26,379 nt of DNA from Desulfobacteraceae bacterium (GTDB taxonomy: Bacteria > Desulfobacterota > Desulfobacteria > Desulfobacterales > SURF-15). Location: positions 1 to 26,379 of the forward strand of contig QZKK01000059.1 in the NCBI GenBank assembly GCA_003599475.1. Reading direction: 5' to 3'. A model generated the notes under the pieces. It saw nothing but the letters and a program-made list of their open reading frames with translations. It had not been told where the DNA came from and made no database searches. Below, piece by piece: positions 14,311 to 22,354 of this stretch. A program made the position numbers and the translations under genes. The first letter of the stretch is position 1. The number at the start of each line of letters is the position of its first letter.

Positions 14311-15111
14311 TCATCCGTCTCTTGAGACTTCATCAAAACCCGGTCTGACGAAGGTTCTGGCTTTCGGGAATTCTTTTTCAACGAAAATGCAGAGGCGCTT
14401 TAAGAGCGAAATCATGGCGAGAGTCTTTTCCTTTTGTGCAGGAAACATTTTCAAGATCTTTCCCCAGGCGCCGATGCAGCGGTCGATCCCAATCAATGCC
14501 ACTTTGGCAGAACCATCTGAATCTCTGGGACAATCATCCAAAGCCATGCTTTTTTCATCTTCGGCGCTGCACAGCGCTCTTCTGAGCTTGACATGAATCT
14601 GATACTGATACCACCGAACCACTTCAACGGAGTCTTTAAAGACCGCTGTATCTTCTTCGGAAAAATGCAGACTGGAAACCGCACCGGAGTCCGTCTCCGG
14701 TTCATCCTCCGTATCTTCGAATCCGCTGTAGCTCTCGAACCAATCGTCGACCATCGACAGATACGATCTCGACATATGCATCAATATGTGAACGACGGTA
14801 TCCGACTCGTCATCCCCTCCGAGACTTCCCTGACAGCCTTCCTCTGAATCGGATTCAAGATCGATTCCCCGTTCCTCAGCCATTTCTTTCAGCAATTCAA
14901 GGGTCTCATGAAACGTTTCGCCGAATTCTTCCCAGTATGCGGAGCTATTGATATCCCGGGTTTCCGGATCGCCGAATTTTTCTTCGCTCATTTTAAAGTT
15001 CAAGCATCTGGCGGTGAAAGGACACCGCTCACACCAGCGATCGCAATAGTTATATACCCCCGGGATGTGATCCCCGTTTTCAGCGAGTTTGAGGATATCT
15101 TCTTTTTTCAT
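14311..15111 (-). CDS. Conserved protein of unknown function with CxxxCxxC...C cluster
   Basis: 266 aa from the ATG at 15111 (MKKEDILKLAENG). The frame opens further up to 15228, but a promoter at 15220-15247 overlaps that region, so the downstream start fits better; AAGGAG lies 13 nt before it, which is rather far. Near the N-terminus is IPGVYNYCDRWCERCPF followed by TARC, a compact four-Cys group suited to zinc or an iron-sulfur cluster. Conserved-looking SSAYWEEF and LELLKEMAEERGIDL follow, then an acidic middle part and a helical C-terminus with FPKARTF. Function is not known to me. It is first in a minus-strand run with two aminotransferases, possibly as an operon. Confidence 0.78.
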   Translation of the reverse strand: MKKEDILKLAENGDHIPGVYNYCDRWCERCPFTARCLNFKMSEEKFGDPETRDINSSAYWEEFGETFHETLELLKEMAEERGIDLESDSEEGCQGSLGGDDESDTVVHILMHMSRSYLSMVDDWFESYSGFEDTEDEPETDSGAVSSLHFSEEDTAVFKDSVEVVRWYQYQIHVKLRRALCSAEDEKSMALDDCPRDSDGSAKVALIGIDRCIGAWGKILKMFPAQKEKTLAMISLLKRLCIFVEKEFPKARTFVRPGFDEVSRDG

Positions 15112-15219
15112 CACTTCTGCAAATCTCCTTGCTGGTTCCGAAAATCTTAACCTCCATAAACTTCCGATCCGATTCCACGGCAAGTTTAAGGCGGGTATTC
15201 TTTGTGCCTTTTTGCCCCA

Positions 15220-15247
15220 ATGATACAATCTACGGCCTTTTAATCAA
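15220..15247 (-). promoter_or_regulatory. Sigma-70-type promoter for the Cys-cluster/aminotransferase run
   Basis: On the minus strand TTGATT (15247-15242) and TATCAT (15225-15220) are separated by 16 nt. Transcription would start near 15213, giving a leader of about 100 nt before the ATG at 15111. The 309-nt gap to the divergent rubrerythrin gene otherwise shows no clear promoter for the latter. Confidence 0.55.
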
Positions 15248-15420
15248 CTGTTTTGTTGCGGATTCGCGCCGAATTTCCTAACCTGTGAAAAACTCTCGAC
15301 AACATACATAGCGCATCGGATCTTTATAGGTAATTGACCGTATGCCAAAATCGGCGCAGCGGCCTTAGATAAGGGAAAGGCTTACACACTTTTTAAAAAA
15401 AGAGAGCTAAGGAGCAAGTC

Positions 15421-15945
15421 ATGTCGAAAACATACAACAATCTGAAATTGGCCTTCACCGGAGAGGCTCAGGCCAATTTAAAATATCTCGCATTTGCACA
15501 GCGGGCCGCAGATGAATACAAGGAAGGTATTTACAGGCTGTTTATGGCGGTTGCCGAGGGGGAGACCATTCACGCGCTTAAGCATCTGAGGCATATGAAA
15601 GAGGTCAAGAGCACGAAAGAGAATCTTCAGGAAGCATTGTCGGGAGAGATCCGTGAAGTCAAATCCATGTACCCCCAAATGATTCAGAAGGCCAGAGAGG
15701 AGGGGGAAAAGGGGGCGGAAGTCACGCTGTCCCACGCGATGGAGGTGGAAAGGGTTCATCGTGAATTGCTTCAGGAAGCGATCGACAACCTGGAGCATTT
15801 CCCTGTTCAGGAGTATTTTATATGCCCTGCCTGCGGCTACATTGCAGCGAAAGAGGCTCCGGACAAATGCACCGTGTGCGGCGCCGTAAAAGACGTCTTC
15901 TTTAGAGCGGGCAGTGAGAAGGAAGCAGGTATCGCAAATCTATAA
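15421..15945 (+). CDS. rbr: Rubrerythrin
   Basis: 174 aa, slightly shorter than the classical form. The N-terminal ferritin-like four-helix domain carries the diiron ligands (GEAQANLKY with Glu15, ExxH at 48-51, ExxH at 110-113). The C-terminal rubredoxin-like domain binds one Fe through C135-x2-C138 and C150-x2-C153. It reduces hydrogen peroxide to water in the cytoplasm of anaerobes with electrons from rubredoxin or NAD(P)H systems. GGAG lies before the start. It converges with hcp, another anaerobe stress gene. Confidence 0.95.
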   Translation: MSKTYNNLKLAFTGEAQANLKYLAFAQRAADEYKEGIYRLFMAVAEGETIHALKHLRHMKEVKSTKENLQEALSGEIREVKSMYPQMIQKAREEGEKGAEVTLSHAMEVERVHRELLQEAIDNLEHFPVQEYFICPACGYIAAKEAPDKCTVCGAVKDVFFRAGSEKEAGIANL

Positions 15946-16040
15946 CCCGTACGGCCGAGTTGTTCGTGTTCAGCCACGCCGCCGGTCTCCAAAGCGGTCA
16001 GTTTGATCGAGAAGGAAACTGAACGATGGATTCACTTTTT

Positions 16041-16114
16041 GACAGGATCAACAAGATCGACAGGATAGCGTGAAGAGAAGCCAAAAAATCCTGTTAATCC
16101 TGTAAATCCTGTCT
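16041..16114. repeat. Inverted pair of nonamer arrays (ATCCTGTNN)
   Basis: Left arm: GACAGGATC, AACAAGATC, GACAGGATA (16041-16067). Right arm: ATCCTGTTA, ATCCTGTAA, ATCCTGTCT (16088-16114). The right arm is the reverse complement type of the left, with exact 9-nt spacing in both, and a 20-nt insert between them. Confidence 0.85.
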
Positions 16115-16128
16115 AAATGAATGAACAA

Positions 16129-16248
16129 GTGTTCAGTGTTCAGCGCTGCCGCGATCGAATAAGCATGAGCGGGAGCCGTCACCGAGTGCGTTCCCATTTA
16201 ACTTCTCAACCGATTGACCACTCAACCGGATTCCTGAACACTGAACGC
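16129..16248. repeat. Inverted pair of GTGTTCA heptamers
   Basis: GTGTTCA, GTGTTCA, GC (16129-16144) is answered by TGAACAC, TGAACGC (16235-16248), the reverse complement, with about 92 nt between. Inside the insert CTCAACCG occurs twice (near 16206 and 16221). The right arm ends 6 nt from the hcp stop codon. Confidence 0.75.
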
Positions 16249-16254
16249 TTTGAT

Positions 16255-17901
16255 TCACCCGAGGATTTTCTTCAAATCCTGTTCGGGGGTCGAAATGGGG
16301 TGAATCTGATAGTTTTCGACCAGGTAGTTGAGCACGTTCGGCGTAAGGAAAGCCGGCAATGAAGGCCCGAGATAGATGTTTTGTATGCCGAGGTGAAGCA
16401 GGGACAACAAGATAGCCGCCGCTTTCTGTTCATACCAGGATATGATCAGAGAAAGCGGAAGGCTGTTGACATCCGTATCGAATGCCTTCGCCAATGCCAG
16501 GGCAATCTGGATCGCCGAATAGGAATCGTTGCATTGTCCAACGTCCAGCAGCCTCGGCAGTCCGTCGATAGCACCAAGCTCCTTATCGAAGAAGCGGTAC
16601 TTCCCGCAGGCCAGCGTGAGCACCATACAATCATCGGGAACCTGTTCGACAAAGCGGGTGTAATAATTGCGGCCGGGTTTCGCGCCATCGCAGCCCCCGA
16701 CAAGGAAGAAATGACGGATCTTTCCGGACTTTACCAGATCGATGATTTTTTCTGCCGCGCCGAGTACGGTATTGCGGGCAAAACCCACGTGAACGAATCC
16801 CCTATCCTCGTCTTCCGGCCACCCGGGAAGCTCAAGCGCCTTGTCGATGACCGGGGAAAAGTCCTTCCAGCCGCCGGGTTGTTCGATGATATGGGTTAAA
16901 TCCGGCCAGCCGACCAGTCCGGTCGTGAAGATATTTTTCTCGTAAGCTTTTTGAGGCCGTTGCAGACAGTTGGTCGTCATAAGTACCGCGCCCGGGAAAT
17001 TGGAAAATTCTTTTTGTTGATTTTGCCAGGCCGTGCCGAAGTTACCGAAAAGATGCGGATATTTTTTGAGGCCCGGATACCCGTGACAAGGAATCATCTC
17101 TCCATGGGTGTATACGGTGATTCCCCGCCCTTCGGTCTGCTGCAGAAGCATATCCAGATCTTTCAGGTCATGACCTGAAACGACGATGCACTTTCCCTTT
17201 TTGTGTCCGAGAGGAACCCGGGTCGGTTCGGGATGGCCGTAGGTATCGGTATTGGCCGAATCAAGCAACGCCATCGCCTGGATATTCATCTGGCCGGTCT
17301 TCATGGCCAGTTCGATCCAAGCGTCCAGCGAACGCTGTTTCCCGTCCCAGCCGGCAGAGAGCGCATCATGAAAGAAGTCATACATCTGCAGACTTTTCTT
17401 TCCAAGGATTTGCGCATGGTCTGTATAGGCGGCAACCCCCTTCAACCCATAAAGAACCGTGTGCATAAGCGATCGGATATCGCTGTTTTCGGTCGGATAG
17501 TCGTTTAATCCATGTTTCTGTGCTTCAATGAGCAGACGGTTCTCGTCTTCCGGGGGTTCGAATGTCGCCGGCCCCGTTTCCAGATTCATATCATGCCCCA
17601 TGTCTTCGACCATGCCCTTGTACTCATCCCGAAAGCGGCAGATTTCGTGGATTGCCTTGACGAAGTAGCCCGGATCGAAATTCACGTTGGTCAAGGTGGA
17701 AAAAAGGGTTTTCGGGATGTACTCATCGGCTTCTTGCAGACGATTGCCGGTCTTTCGGGCTCTCTGCGCAACCAGGGCCAAACCTCGCATGGCATAGACG
17801 GTAAGGTCCTGCAGATCGGATACGTTCGGTTGTTTGCCGCATACGCCGATTTTGCGGCAGCCTTCCCCCTTGGCAGCTTGTTCACACTGGTAACAGAACA
17901 T
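16255..17901 (-). CDS. hcp: Hybrid cluster protein (hydroxylamine/NO reductase)
   Basis: 548 aa, full length. The N-terminal cluster motif is C3-x2-C6-x8-C15-x5-C21, the class I pattern of strict anaerobes. Hybrid-cluster ligand blocks are visible: THGEMIPCHGYP, TTNCLQRP, GGCDGAKPGRNYY, TLACGKYRF and DVGQCNDSYSA. The protein contains a [4Fe-4S] and the 4Fe-2S-2O hybrid cluster and detoxifies nitric oxide or hydroxylamine in the cytoplasm. The ribosome binding site is strong (AAGGAGGAGGGG). No HcpR-type palindrome was recognised in the upstream region. A partner reductase gene (hcr) is not adjacent. Confidence 0.96.
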   Translation of the reverse strand: MFCYQCEQAAKGEGCRKIGVCGKQPNVSDLQDLTVYAMRGLALVAQRARKTGNRLQEADEYIPKTLFSTLTNVNFDPGYFVKAIHEICRFRDEYKGMVEDMGHDMNLETGPATFEPPEDENRLLIEAQKHGLNDYPTENSDIRSLMHTVLYGLKGVAAYTDHAQILGKKSLQMYDFFHDALSAGWDGKQRSLDAWIELAMKTGQMNIQAMALLDSANTDTYGHPEPTRVPLGHKKGKCIVVSGHDLKDLDMLLQQTEGRGITVYTHGEMIPCHGYPGLKKYPHLFGNFGTAWQNQQKEFSNFPGAVLMTTNCLQRPQKAYEKNIFTTGLVGWPDLTHIIEQPGGWKDFSPVIDKALELPGWPEDEDRGFVHVGFARNTVLGAAEKIIDLVKSGKIRHFFLVGGCDGAKPGRNYYTRFVEQVPDDCMVLTLACGKYRFFDKELGAIDGLPRLLDVGQCNDSYSAIQIALALAKAFDTDVNSLPLSLIISWYEQKAAAILLSLLHLGIQNIYLGPSLPAFLTPNVLNYLVENYQIHPISTPEQDLKKILG

Positions 17902-18321
17902 CGTATTCCCCTCCTCCTTGAACCGCTCTATCGAGCGCCATTCGGCCCGAGCTCATGGCCGAGGGCATTCCCCCGCAGAGCTTGTCGGAGCGGAGATCCC
18001 GTTTCCGGGGCCGCGGGGTTTAGCGAGCGAATCAAAATTTGACAGAATTCCTTACGGAGGAAGATTCCCTGCAGCGAGCGCAGGGAATCTTCAATTCCCC
18101 TGGTGTGTATTTTGGATTTCATTTCCCATCATCCTACAGTTTTTTACGAAGGAAAATGGGTAGAATCATGTATTTTGATCCTGGAATCGAGCGAAGTCGC
18201 CCCCGGACGCCTACCCGGGTATTTTGCTGCAAATACGTTCTACCCGCATTCGACCCGGGCAGATCCCTGGATAGAGATAAAGAACTCCATGGAAAGAGGT
18301 TCGGATCCTGTCGGGGCTTGA
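17902..18321. other. Hairpin-rich intergenic region between divergent hcp and hpf-csd
   Basis: No gene is credible here. Seen inverted repeats: TCGGCC/GGCCGA (about 17942-17962); the long palindrome at 18060-18092; and GGGTAGAA (18158-18165) answered by TTCTACCC (18238-18245), enclosing a GTATTT-TGCTGC-AAATAC hairpin and a CCCGGG that recurs once shortly after. The two promoters must lie here, but only that of hpf-csd is clear. Confidence 0.5.
18060..18092. repeat. Perfect 12-bp palindrome with 9-nt loop, REP-like
   Basis: GAAGATTCCCTG (18060-18071), loop CAGCGAGCG, then CAGGGAATCTTC (18081-18092). AATTCC-type words flank it on both sides. No T-run follows in either direction, so it is not a normal terminator. 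It lies about 160 nt upstream of the hcp start. The shape recalls repetitive extragenic palindromes. Confidence 0.65.
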
Positions 18322-18350
18322 TTGAACAGTCATCGAGAAATGATTATATA
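18322..18350 (+). promoter_or_regulatory. Sigma-70-type promoter of hpf-csd
   Basis: TTGAAC (18322-18327) and TATATA (18345-18350) are separated by 17 nt, the optimum. The leader would be about 45 nt and includes an A-rich stretch before the ribosome binding site AAAGGAG. Confidence 0.65.
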
Positions 18351-18400
18351 TAAAAATGAAGAATAAAAAAACCCACAAGGAATGACAAAGGAGAAAACGC

Positions 18401-19009
18401 ATGAGAGTCCCGTTGGAAATCACCTTCCGCGATGTCGACAAAACCGAAGGGTTGGAGGAATTGATCCGTGAAAAGGCAACGAAACTCGAAATCGTCTGTC
18501 AGGATATGATCAGCTGCCGGGTTGCGATAGAAAAGCCTCAAAGCCATCAACGAAGCGGCAGCCCTTACAGGGTTCGAATCAACATGCGGATTCCCCCCGG
18601 TCATGAAATCGTGGCGGAGAGGAAATCCGGAGAAGGAGATCTCCATGATCCGCTTCCAAAGGTTATCCGCAGCGCTTTCGAAGCGGCCGATAAACAGCTT
18701 CGGGCACTCAATGCAAAACGGCGGCGCGATGTAAAATCCCATCCGAAACAGGAGGTTGGAGCCGTGGTTTCCAAGCTCTTTCCGGAAAAGGGATACGGTT
18801 TCCTGAGGTCTTTAGACGGCAGGGAAATCTATTTTCATAGAAACAGCATTGCCCGTGACGAATTCGGCAGATTGGAAGTCGGAACCGGTGTCCGGTTCGT
18901 TGAATCCATGGGTGAAGAGGGACCGCAGGCCAGCACGGTTCAGATTGTCGACAAGCCCGGCGTCAGTAGTCCAAAATCGGATAAAGATATTACCGAGCTT
19001 ACACGTTGA
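18401..19009 (+). CDS. Ribosome hibernation factor (HPF/RaiA) fused to a cold-shock domain
   Basis: 202 aa. Residues 1 to about 105 are an HPF/RaiA (S30AE) domain: MRVPLEITFRDVDKTEGLEELIREKATKLE, split here only by reading order, and AFEAADKQLRALNAKRR at its end. Residues 117-186 are a CspA-type cold-shock domain with RNP1-like KGYGFL (130-135) and RNP2-like IYFHRN (143-148). The first half would dock in the 30S decoding channel to stall or store ribosomes; the second would bind single-stranded RNA. The strong promoter and AAAGGAG suggest good expression. The next gene starts on its stop codon (TTGA), so the two are coupled. It is not the long-HPF dimerising form, whose C-terminal domain is different. 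Confidence 0.88.
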   Translation: MRVPLEITFRDVDKTEGLEELIREKATKLEIVCQDMISCRVAIEKPQSHQRSGSPYRVRINMRIPPGHEIVAERKSGEGDLHDPLPKVIRSAFEAADKQLRALNAKRRRDVKSHPKQEVGAVVSKLFPEKGYGFLRSLDGREIYFHRNSIARDEFGRLEVGTGVRFVESMGEEGPQASTVQIVDKPGVSSPKSDKDITELTR

Positions 19010-19470
19010 AGATCGACAGCGGTCTGTTCATGAGGCCTTTAGAAGAAAATGCCAAGTCTCGCCCATGGAAGTCGGCAGCGCCGAGGTATGTGCTTCTCCA
19101 GCTCCCGGGCATTGCGGGAGTCGCCCTCATCGTCGTCCTGCTATGGCAGGCGGGGTATCTTCCCGCCCATTACGCCTGGATCGTTATGGCAATTTGGGTG
19201 GGAAAGGAAATCGTCCTTTTTCCGTTTCTCTATCGATACTATAATCCACATCTTCAGAGCGAGTGGTTTTCATTGAAGGGCAGACGCGCCATCGCTAAGG
19301 AACCCTTGAATCCGGAAGGCTATGTTCAAGTCCGGGGAGAAATATGGAAAGCGGAAGCGGAAGGTGGATTCGTGAATCGAGGGGATCCGGTTCGCATCGT
19401 CGATATCCACGGGCTGACACTAAGAGTCAAGCCGGAGGAAGGCACATCGACGGAAAAGACCGTACGCTGA
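19006..19470 (+). CDS. NfeD-like membrane protein, short form
   Basis: 154 aa if started at the TTG at 19006, which overlaps the previous stop; the ATG at 19030 (codon 9) is the alternative, and neither has a clear ribosome binding site. Two membrane segments (about 28-48 and 53-75) are followed by a soluble part with an NfeD-type OB fold: LKGRRAIAKEPLNPEGYVQV, then GDPVRIVDIHGLTLRVKP. Short NfeD proteins act with stomatin-like proteins or membrane proteases in membrane quality control; no such partner is adjacent. The pairing with the HPF-CSD gene suggests a stress-related operon. Confidence 0.75.
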   Translation: MKIDSGLFMRPLEENAKSRPWKSAAPRYVLLQLPGIAGVALIVVLLWQAGYLPAHYAWIVMAIWVGKEIVLFPFLYRYYNPHLQSEWFSLKGRRAIAKEPLNPEGYVQVRGEIWKAEAEGGFVNRGDPVRIVDIHGLTLRVKPEEGTSTEKTVR

Positions 19471-19504
19471 TTGGGGGCACCTGAGTGTGCGACAATCGCT
19501 GCGC

Positions 19505-20143
19505 CTATCCGGTCTGCTCCTGTTTTTCGATCTGATCGATTTTATTCTTTAACCTTTCGACAACCTGCTCGGGCGTTTCTTTCCGGAGAATCGAACCGAG
19601 CTGAACTCGATAATTGGCCACGGCACTGATCCCCAATGCCTGCAGGTCGTAGGCTTTCCAACTGTTCTTTCGCTTCAGCATGCGAACTTCGACCGGAACC
19701 TCCCGGCCTTTCCACAGAATTTCGATGTGGACGACCGCAAGGGTTTCGGATTTAACCTGCTGTTTTACATATTTTACGGTCTCACCGGCGTATTTTTCCT
19801 GCAATTTTCCCAGGTAAAATTTGCCCAGGAATTGACCGAAAGCATGGATAAAAGCCTCCTGCTGCTCCGGATTGAATTCTTCCCAGCGCGAAGAAAGAAC
19901 GAGTTTGGAGAAAATCTGAAAATCAAACATCTGCTCTATGATTTCCCATAATTTCCGTTGTTGCACTTTTTTCATTTCATTGTCATCGAAGATCGGATCC
20001 CGCAGGATTTGCAGGCCCGCCTCGATTCCGGTCCGCAGGGTTTCGATCGGCTGCTCCTCGAGCCCTGCGGCAGGAAAGGGAAGCATGATCAGCAGAAAAC
20101 AAACGGCAGCCCTGAACAGAGGCAAACGGAGAAAGATCCTCAT
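19505..20143 (-). CDS. mlaC: MlaC/Ttg2D-family periplasmic phospholipid carrier
   Basis: 212 aa. Signal peptide of about 27 residues (ends PFPAAG). The mature part fits the MlaC/toluene-tolerance Ttg2 family: FDFQIFSKLVLSSRWEEFNPEQQEAFIHAF, split into the blocks FDFQIFSKLVL and FNPEQQEAFI, then LGKFYLGKL, WKAYDLQALGISAVANYR and the ending VERLKNKI. It ferries phospholipid between outer and inner membrane. The other mla genes (mlaD, E, F) are not in the window, so here it stands alone behind the TRAP operon. The ribosome binding site is excellent (GAGGAGG, 6 nt before the ATG). Confidence 0.88.
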   Translation of the reverse strand: MRIFLRLPLFRAAVCFLLIMLPFPAAGLEEQPIETLRTGIEAGLQILRDPIFDDNEMKKVQQRKLWEIIEQMFDFQIFSKLVLSSRWEEFNPEQQEAFIHAFGQFLGKFYLGKLQEKYAGETVKYVKQQVKSETLAVVHIEILWKGREVPVEVRMLKRKNSWKAYDLQALGISAVANYRVQLGSILRKETPEQVVERLKNKIDQIEKQEQTG

Positions 20144-20210
20144 TAAAATCCTCCTCGGATCGAATTTTTGTCGCCGGAGCGTTCACTTTAGGATGGAAAA
20201 CGATGGAAAT

Positions 20211-20232
20211 AAATAAGGGAAAAACCTTATTT
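20211..20232 (-). terminator. Possible weak terminator after the TRAP permease
   Basis: AAATAAGG-N6-CCTTATTT is a perfect 8-bp stem. Read on the minus strand it follows the permease stop by about 56 nt and is followed by ATTT. The stem is AT-rich and the T-tract is short, so termination is uncertain. Confidence 0.35.
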
Positions 20233-20287
20233 CAAGATGAAATCAAAATTGAAGGGAACTTAAAACATCTTAGGAGATTGAATTCGG

Positions 20288-22354
20288 TCACTCCGCAATC
20301 GTCGAATTTCTGCATTTTAAAATCCAATAACCGATGATTGCAGCAATCGGAAGGACGCCAAATGCAGGCAGCGTCATTCCCGGATACAGGATCACAAAAG
20401 CCGAAAATCCGGCAAGCGGGATGCGAAAAGCCAGATCCCGCAGGCGCTTTTTGCTGAAGGTTGCTTGAAAGCTGAAGCAAAATCCAAGGGTTGCAACCAA
20501 CACCAGCACGAAAGCGGCAAGCTGGGCGATCCCGGGCTCCAGTACAAGCTGTGGTTTGGTGAAGATCCCGACCATCAAAACGAATAGACCGACGCACAGT
20601 CCGATCGCTCGGAAAAGTGTCTGCATAAAAGAAGCATTGGCGATCTTTGCGGCCACGGCGGCAACCACGGAGGTCGGAGGGGTGAGCTCTCCCCAGACGG
20701 CAAGAAAAAAAGCGAAAAAATGGACCACCCACGGGTCGACCCCGACCTTGATCATGGGGGGGGCGATCACCAGCGCGGTGATGATGTAAGTCGGTGCCGG
20801 GGGGAGCCCTGTCCCTACGATTGCACCGAAGACAAACCCGACCAGAACCATTGTGGCCAGATTCACCCCAGCGGCCTCCATCAGCAAAAAACCGATCTTC
20901 GGAGGCACCCCCGTAATGACGAATGCCCCTGTCATAATCGAAAGGGTTGCCAGCAAGAGGGTCAATTCGACCGTCATACCGGTGAAGCATTCTACGAGTT
21001 GGACAAACGGTTTGCCCAGGGTTCGCAGCTTCAACGATCCTCTGCTGCGCCATTCGGATAGAAGAAAAATGGCCGACAGCAGGATCGTGATCCCGATAAA
21101 AATTCTGACGGCTGCAATCATCGGTGCCATTCCGAGAACCGCCATGAGTGCGATCAGGCCTGCGACCACCGCCAGATAGACGAAAATCTTGATCCAGTCC
21201 AAGCCGTGTACCGGAGCCGCCTCGATGGGAATTGCGGAGCTCATATAGGATCGGTAGCGAACCGAAATCAGATAAACGCTTAGGCTCACCCCGGCAAAGT
21301 AGATCAATGCCGGTGCATACCCTCTGGCCACGACGTCGAAATAGCTCCGGCCCAAAAAATCCGCCATGAGAAAGGCGGAGATCCCCATGATGGGGGGCAT
21401 GAGCTGTCCGCCCAGGGAAGAGGCGGTTTCGATGGCCGCGGCCGTTGCCCGGGGCAGACCGCTGGCGATCATGGCCGGGATGGTTGCCGATCCGGTGGTA
21501 GCGGCGTTGGCGGCCCCGCTTCCGCTGACTGCAGCCACTCCGAAGGATCCGATCACCGCCGCCTGTGGCAGTGCGTGGGAGGACTTCACCGCAATGCGGG
21601 AGGCAATGGTCAGAAGTGAGTCGACGCATCCGAATGCACGAAGCGCGCTCAAAACGAGGAGGAATGAACCGATCAACGTGAGGGCAAGCTGGGGAAGCCG
21701 CGAGTAAACGCCGGTGGTTATCTCAACGCTCATGGCGCTGAAAACCCGGGTCCAGCTCAATCCAGGGTGTCCGAAGAGCCCGGGTACCGCCCATCCGTAG
21801 ACCGTATAGAGAATCAGGAGGATATTCAGGATGAAAAGCTCGAAATACTTTTTGCGGGTAAATTCCATCACCAGCAGGAACATGAACCCGCCGACGATCA
21901 GATCCGTCCTGCTCCACATGCCGGCCCTTACCGTTCGGATATTCATAAATTCAAGCCGGATGTAGACCAGGATGAAAATACAGGCGGCGGCATAAGCCGC
22001 CGCCAGGCCGTAATTGCCGATTTTACCCAGCTTCGGATAGAAATCGTTGTTTCGCAGGGAATCCAGGGTAAACAGGATAAACGTCACAGGAACCAGTGTA
22101 ACCGCAAGCATCGTGGGGCCCCCGATTCCGGTCAGGTAATAGCGGAATACATAAATGGAGAACCCGGCGGCAACCGTAAGAAACAGGTGATCGACCCATG
22201 CTCCGGGTTTAAAGGAGGCGGCCTGCTTTAAAGGGTTCTCTTCTCCATCAAGGGAGGATTCCATCGATACCTGCCGGTCGAGAGCTCCGACTCTGCTTGT
22301 TGAAACGTCTGCGGCTACTGCTTTGCGATTCTGTTGTCCCATTTTGGATTCCAT
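20288..22354 (-). CDS. TRAP transporter fused permease (DctQM type, TAXI family)
   Basis: 688 aa, the length of the fused DctQ-DctM permeases that pair with TAXI receptors. Many hydrophobic segments begin near residue 50 after a polar N-terminus. DctM hallmarks are visible: SGSGAANAATTGSATIPAMI in the first half, split as SGSGAANAATTG and SATIPAMI, PPIMGISAFLMADFLG, and the C-terminal GTGLPPAPTYIITALV and WGELTPPTSVVAA. It sits in the inner membrane and moves its substrate with a sodium or proton gradient. It starts 40 nt before the receptor gene stops, so translation is coupled; AAAAAGGGG is just ahead of the ATG. Confidence 0.93.
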   Translation of the reverse strand: MESKMGQQNRKAVAADVSTSRVGALDRQVSMESSLDGEENPLKQAASFKPGAWVDHLFLTVAAGFSIYVFRYYLTGIGGPTMLAVTLVPVTFILFTLDSLRNNDFYPKLGKIGNYGLAAAYAAACIFILVYIRLEFMNIRTVRAGMWSRTDLIVGGFMFLLVMEFTRKKYFELFILNILLILYTVYGWAVPGLFGHPGLSWTRVFSAMSVEITTGVYSRLPQLALTLIGSFLLVLSALRAFGCVDSLLTIASRIAVKSSHALPQAAVIGSFGVAAVSGSGAANAATTGSATIPAMIASGLPRATAAAIETASSLGGQLMPPIMGISAFLMADFLGRSYFDVVARGYAPALIYFAGVSLSVYLISVRYRSYMSSAIPIEAAPVHGLDWIKIFVYLAVVAGLIALMAVLGMAPMIAAVRIFIGITILLSAIFLLSEWRSRGSLKLRTLGKPFVQLVECFTGMTVELTLLLATLSIMTGAFVITGVPPKIGFLLMEAAGVNLATMVLVGFVFGAIVGTGLPPAPTYIITALVIAPPMIKVGVDPWVVHFFAFFLAVWGELTPPTSVVAAVAAKIANASFMQTLFRAIGLCVGLFVLMVGIFTKPQLVLEPGIAQLAAFVLVLVATLGFCFSFQATFSKKRLRDLAFRIPLAGFSAFVILYPGMTLPAFGVLPIAAIIGYWILKCRNSTIAE

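Larger units (their letters stand above)
15946..16254. other. Gap between convergent rbr and hcp, filled by two repeat elements
   Basis: 309 nt. After the rbr stop there is a 7-nt inverted repeat TCAGTTT/AAACTGA (15998-16022) without a T-run, then two tandem-unit elements (16041-16114 and 16129-16248). No gene is credible here. Stem-loops from the elements may serve as a bidirectional transcription end. Confidence 0.55.

Noticed and set aside
20232..21629. 465-codon minus-strand frame overlapping the TRAP permease
   Set aside because: It is an alternative frame of the permease gene, rich in Arg, Gly and His with no membrane segments. The permease frame has clear family motifs.
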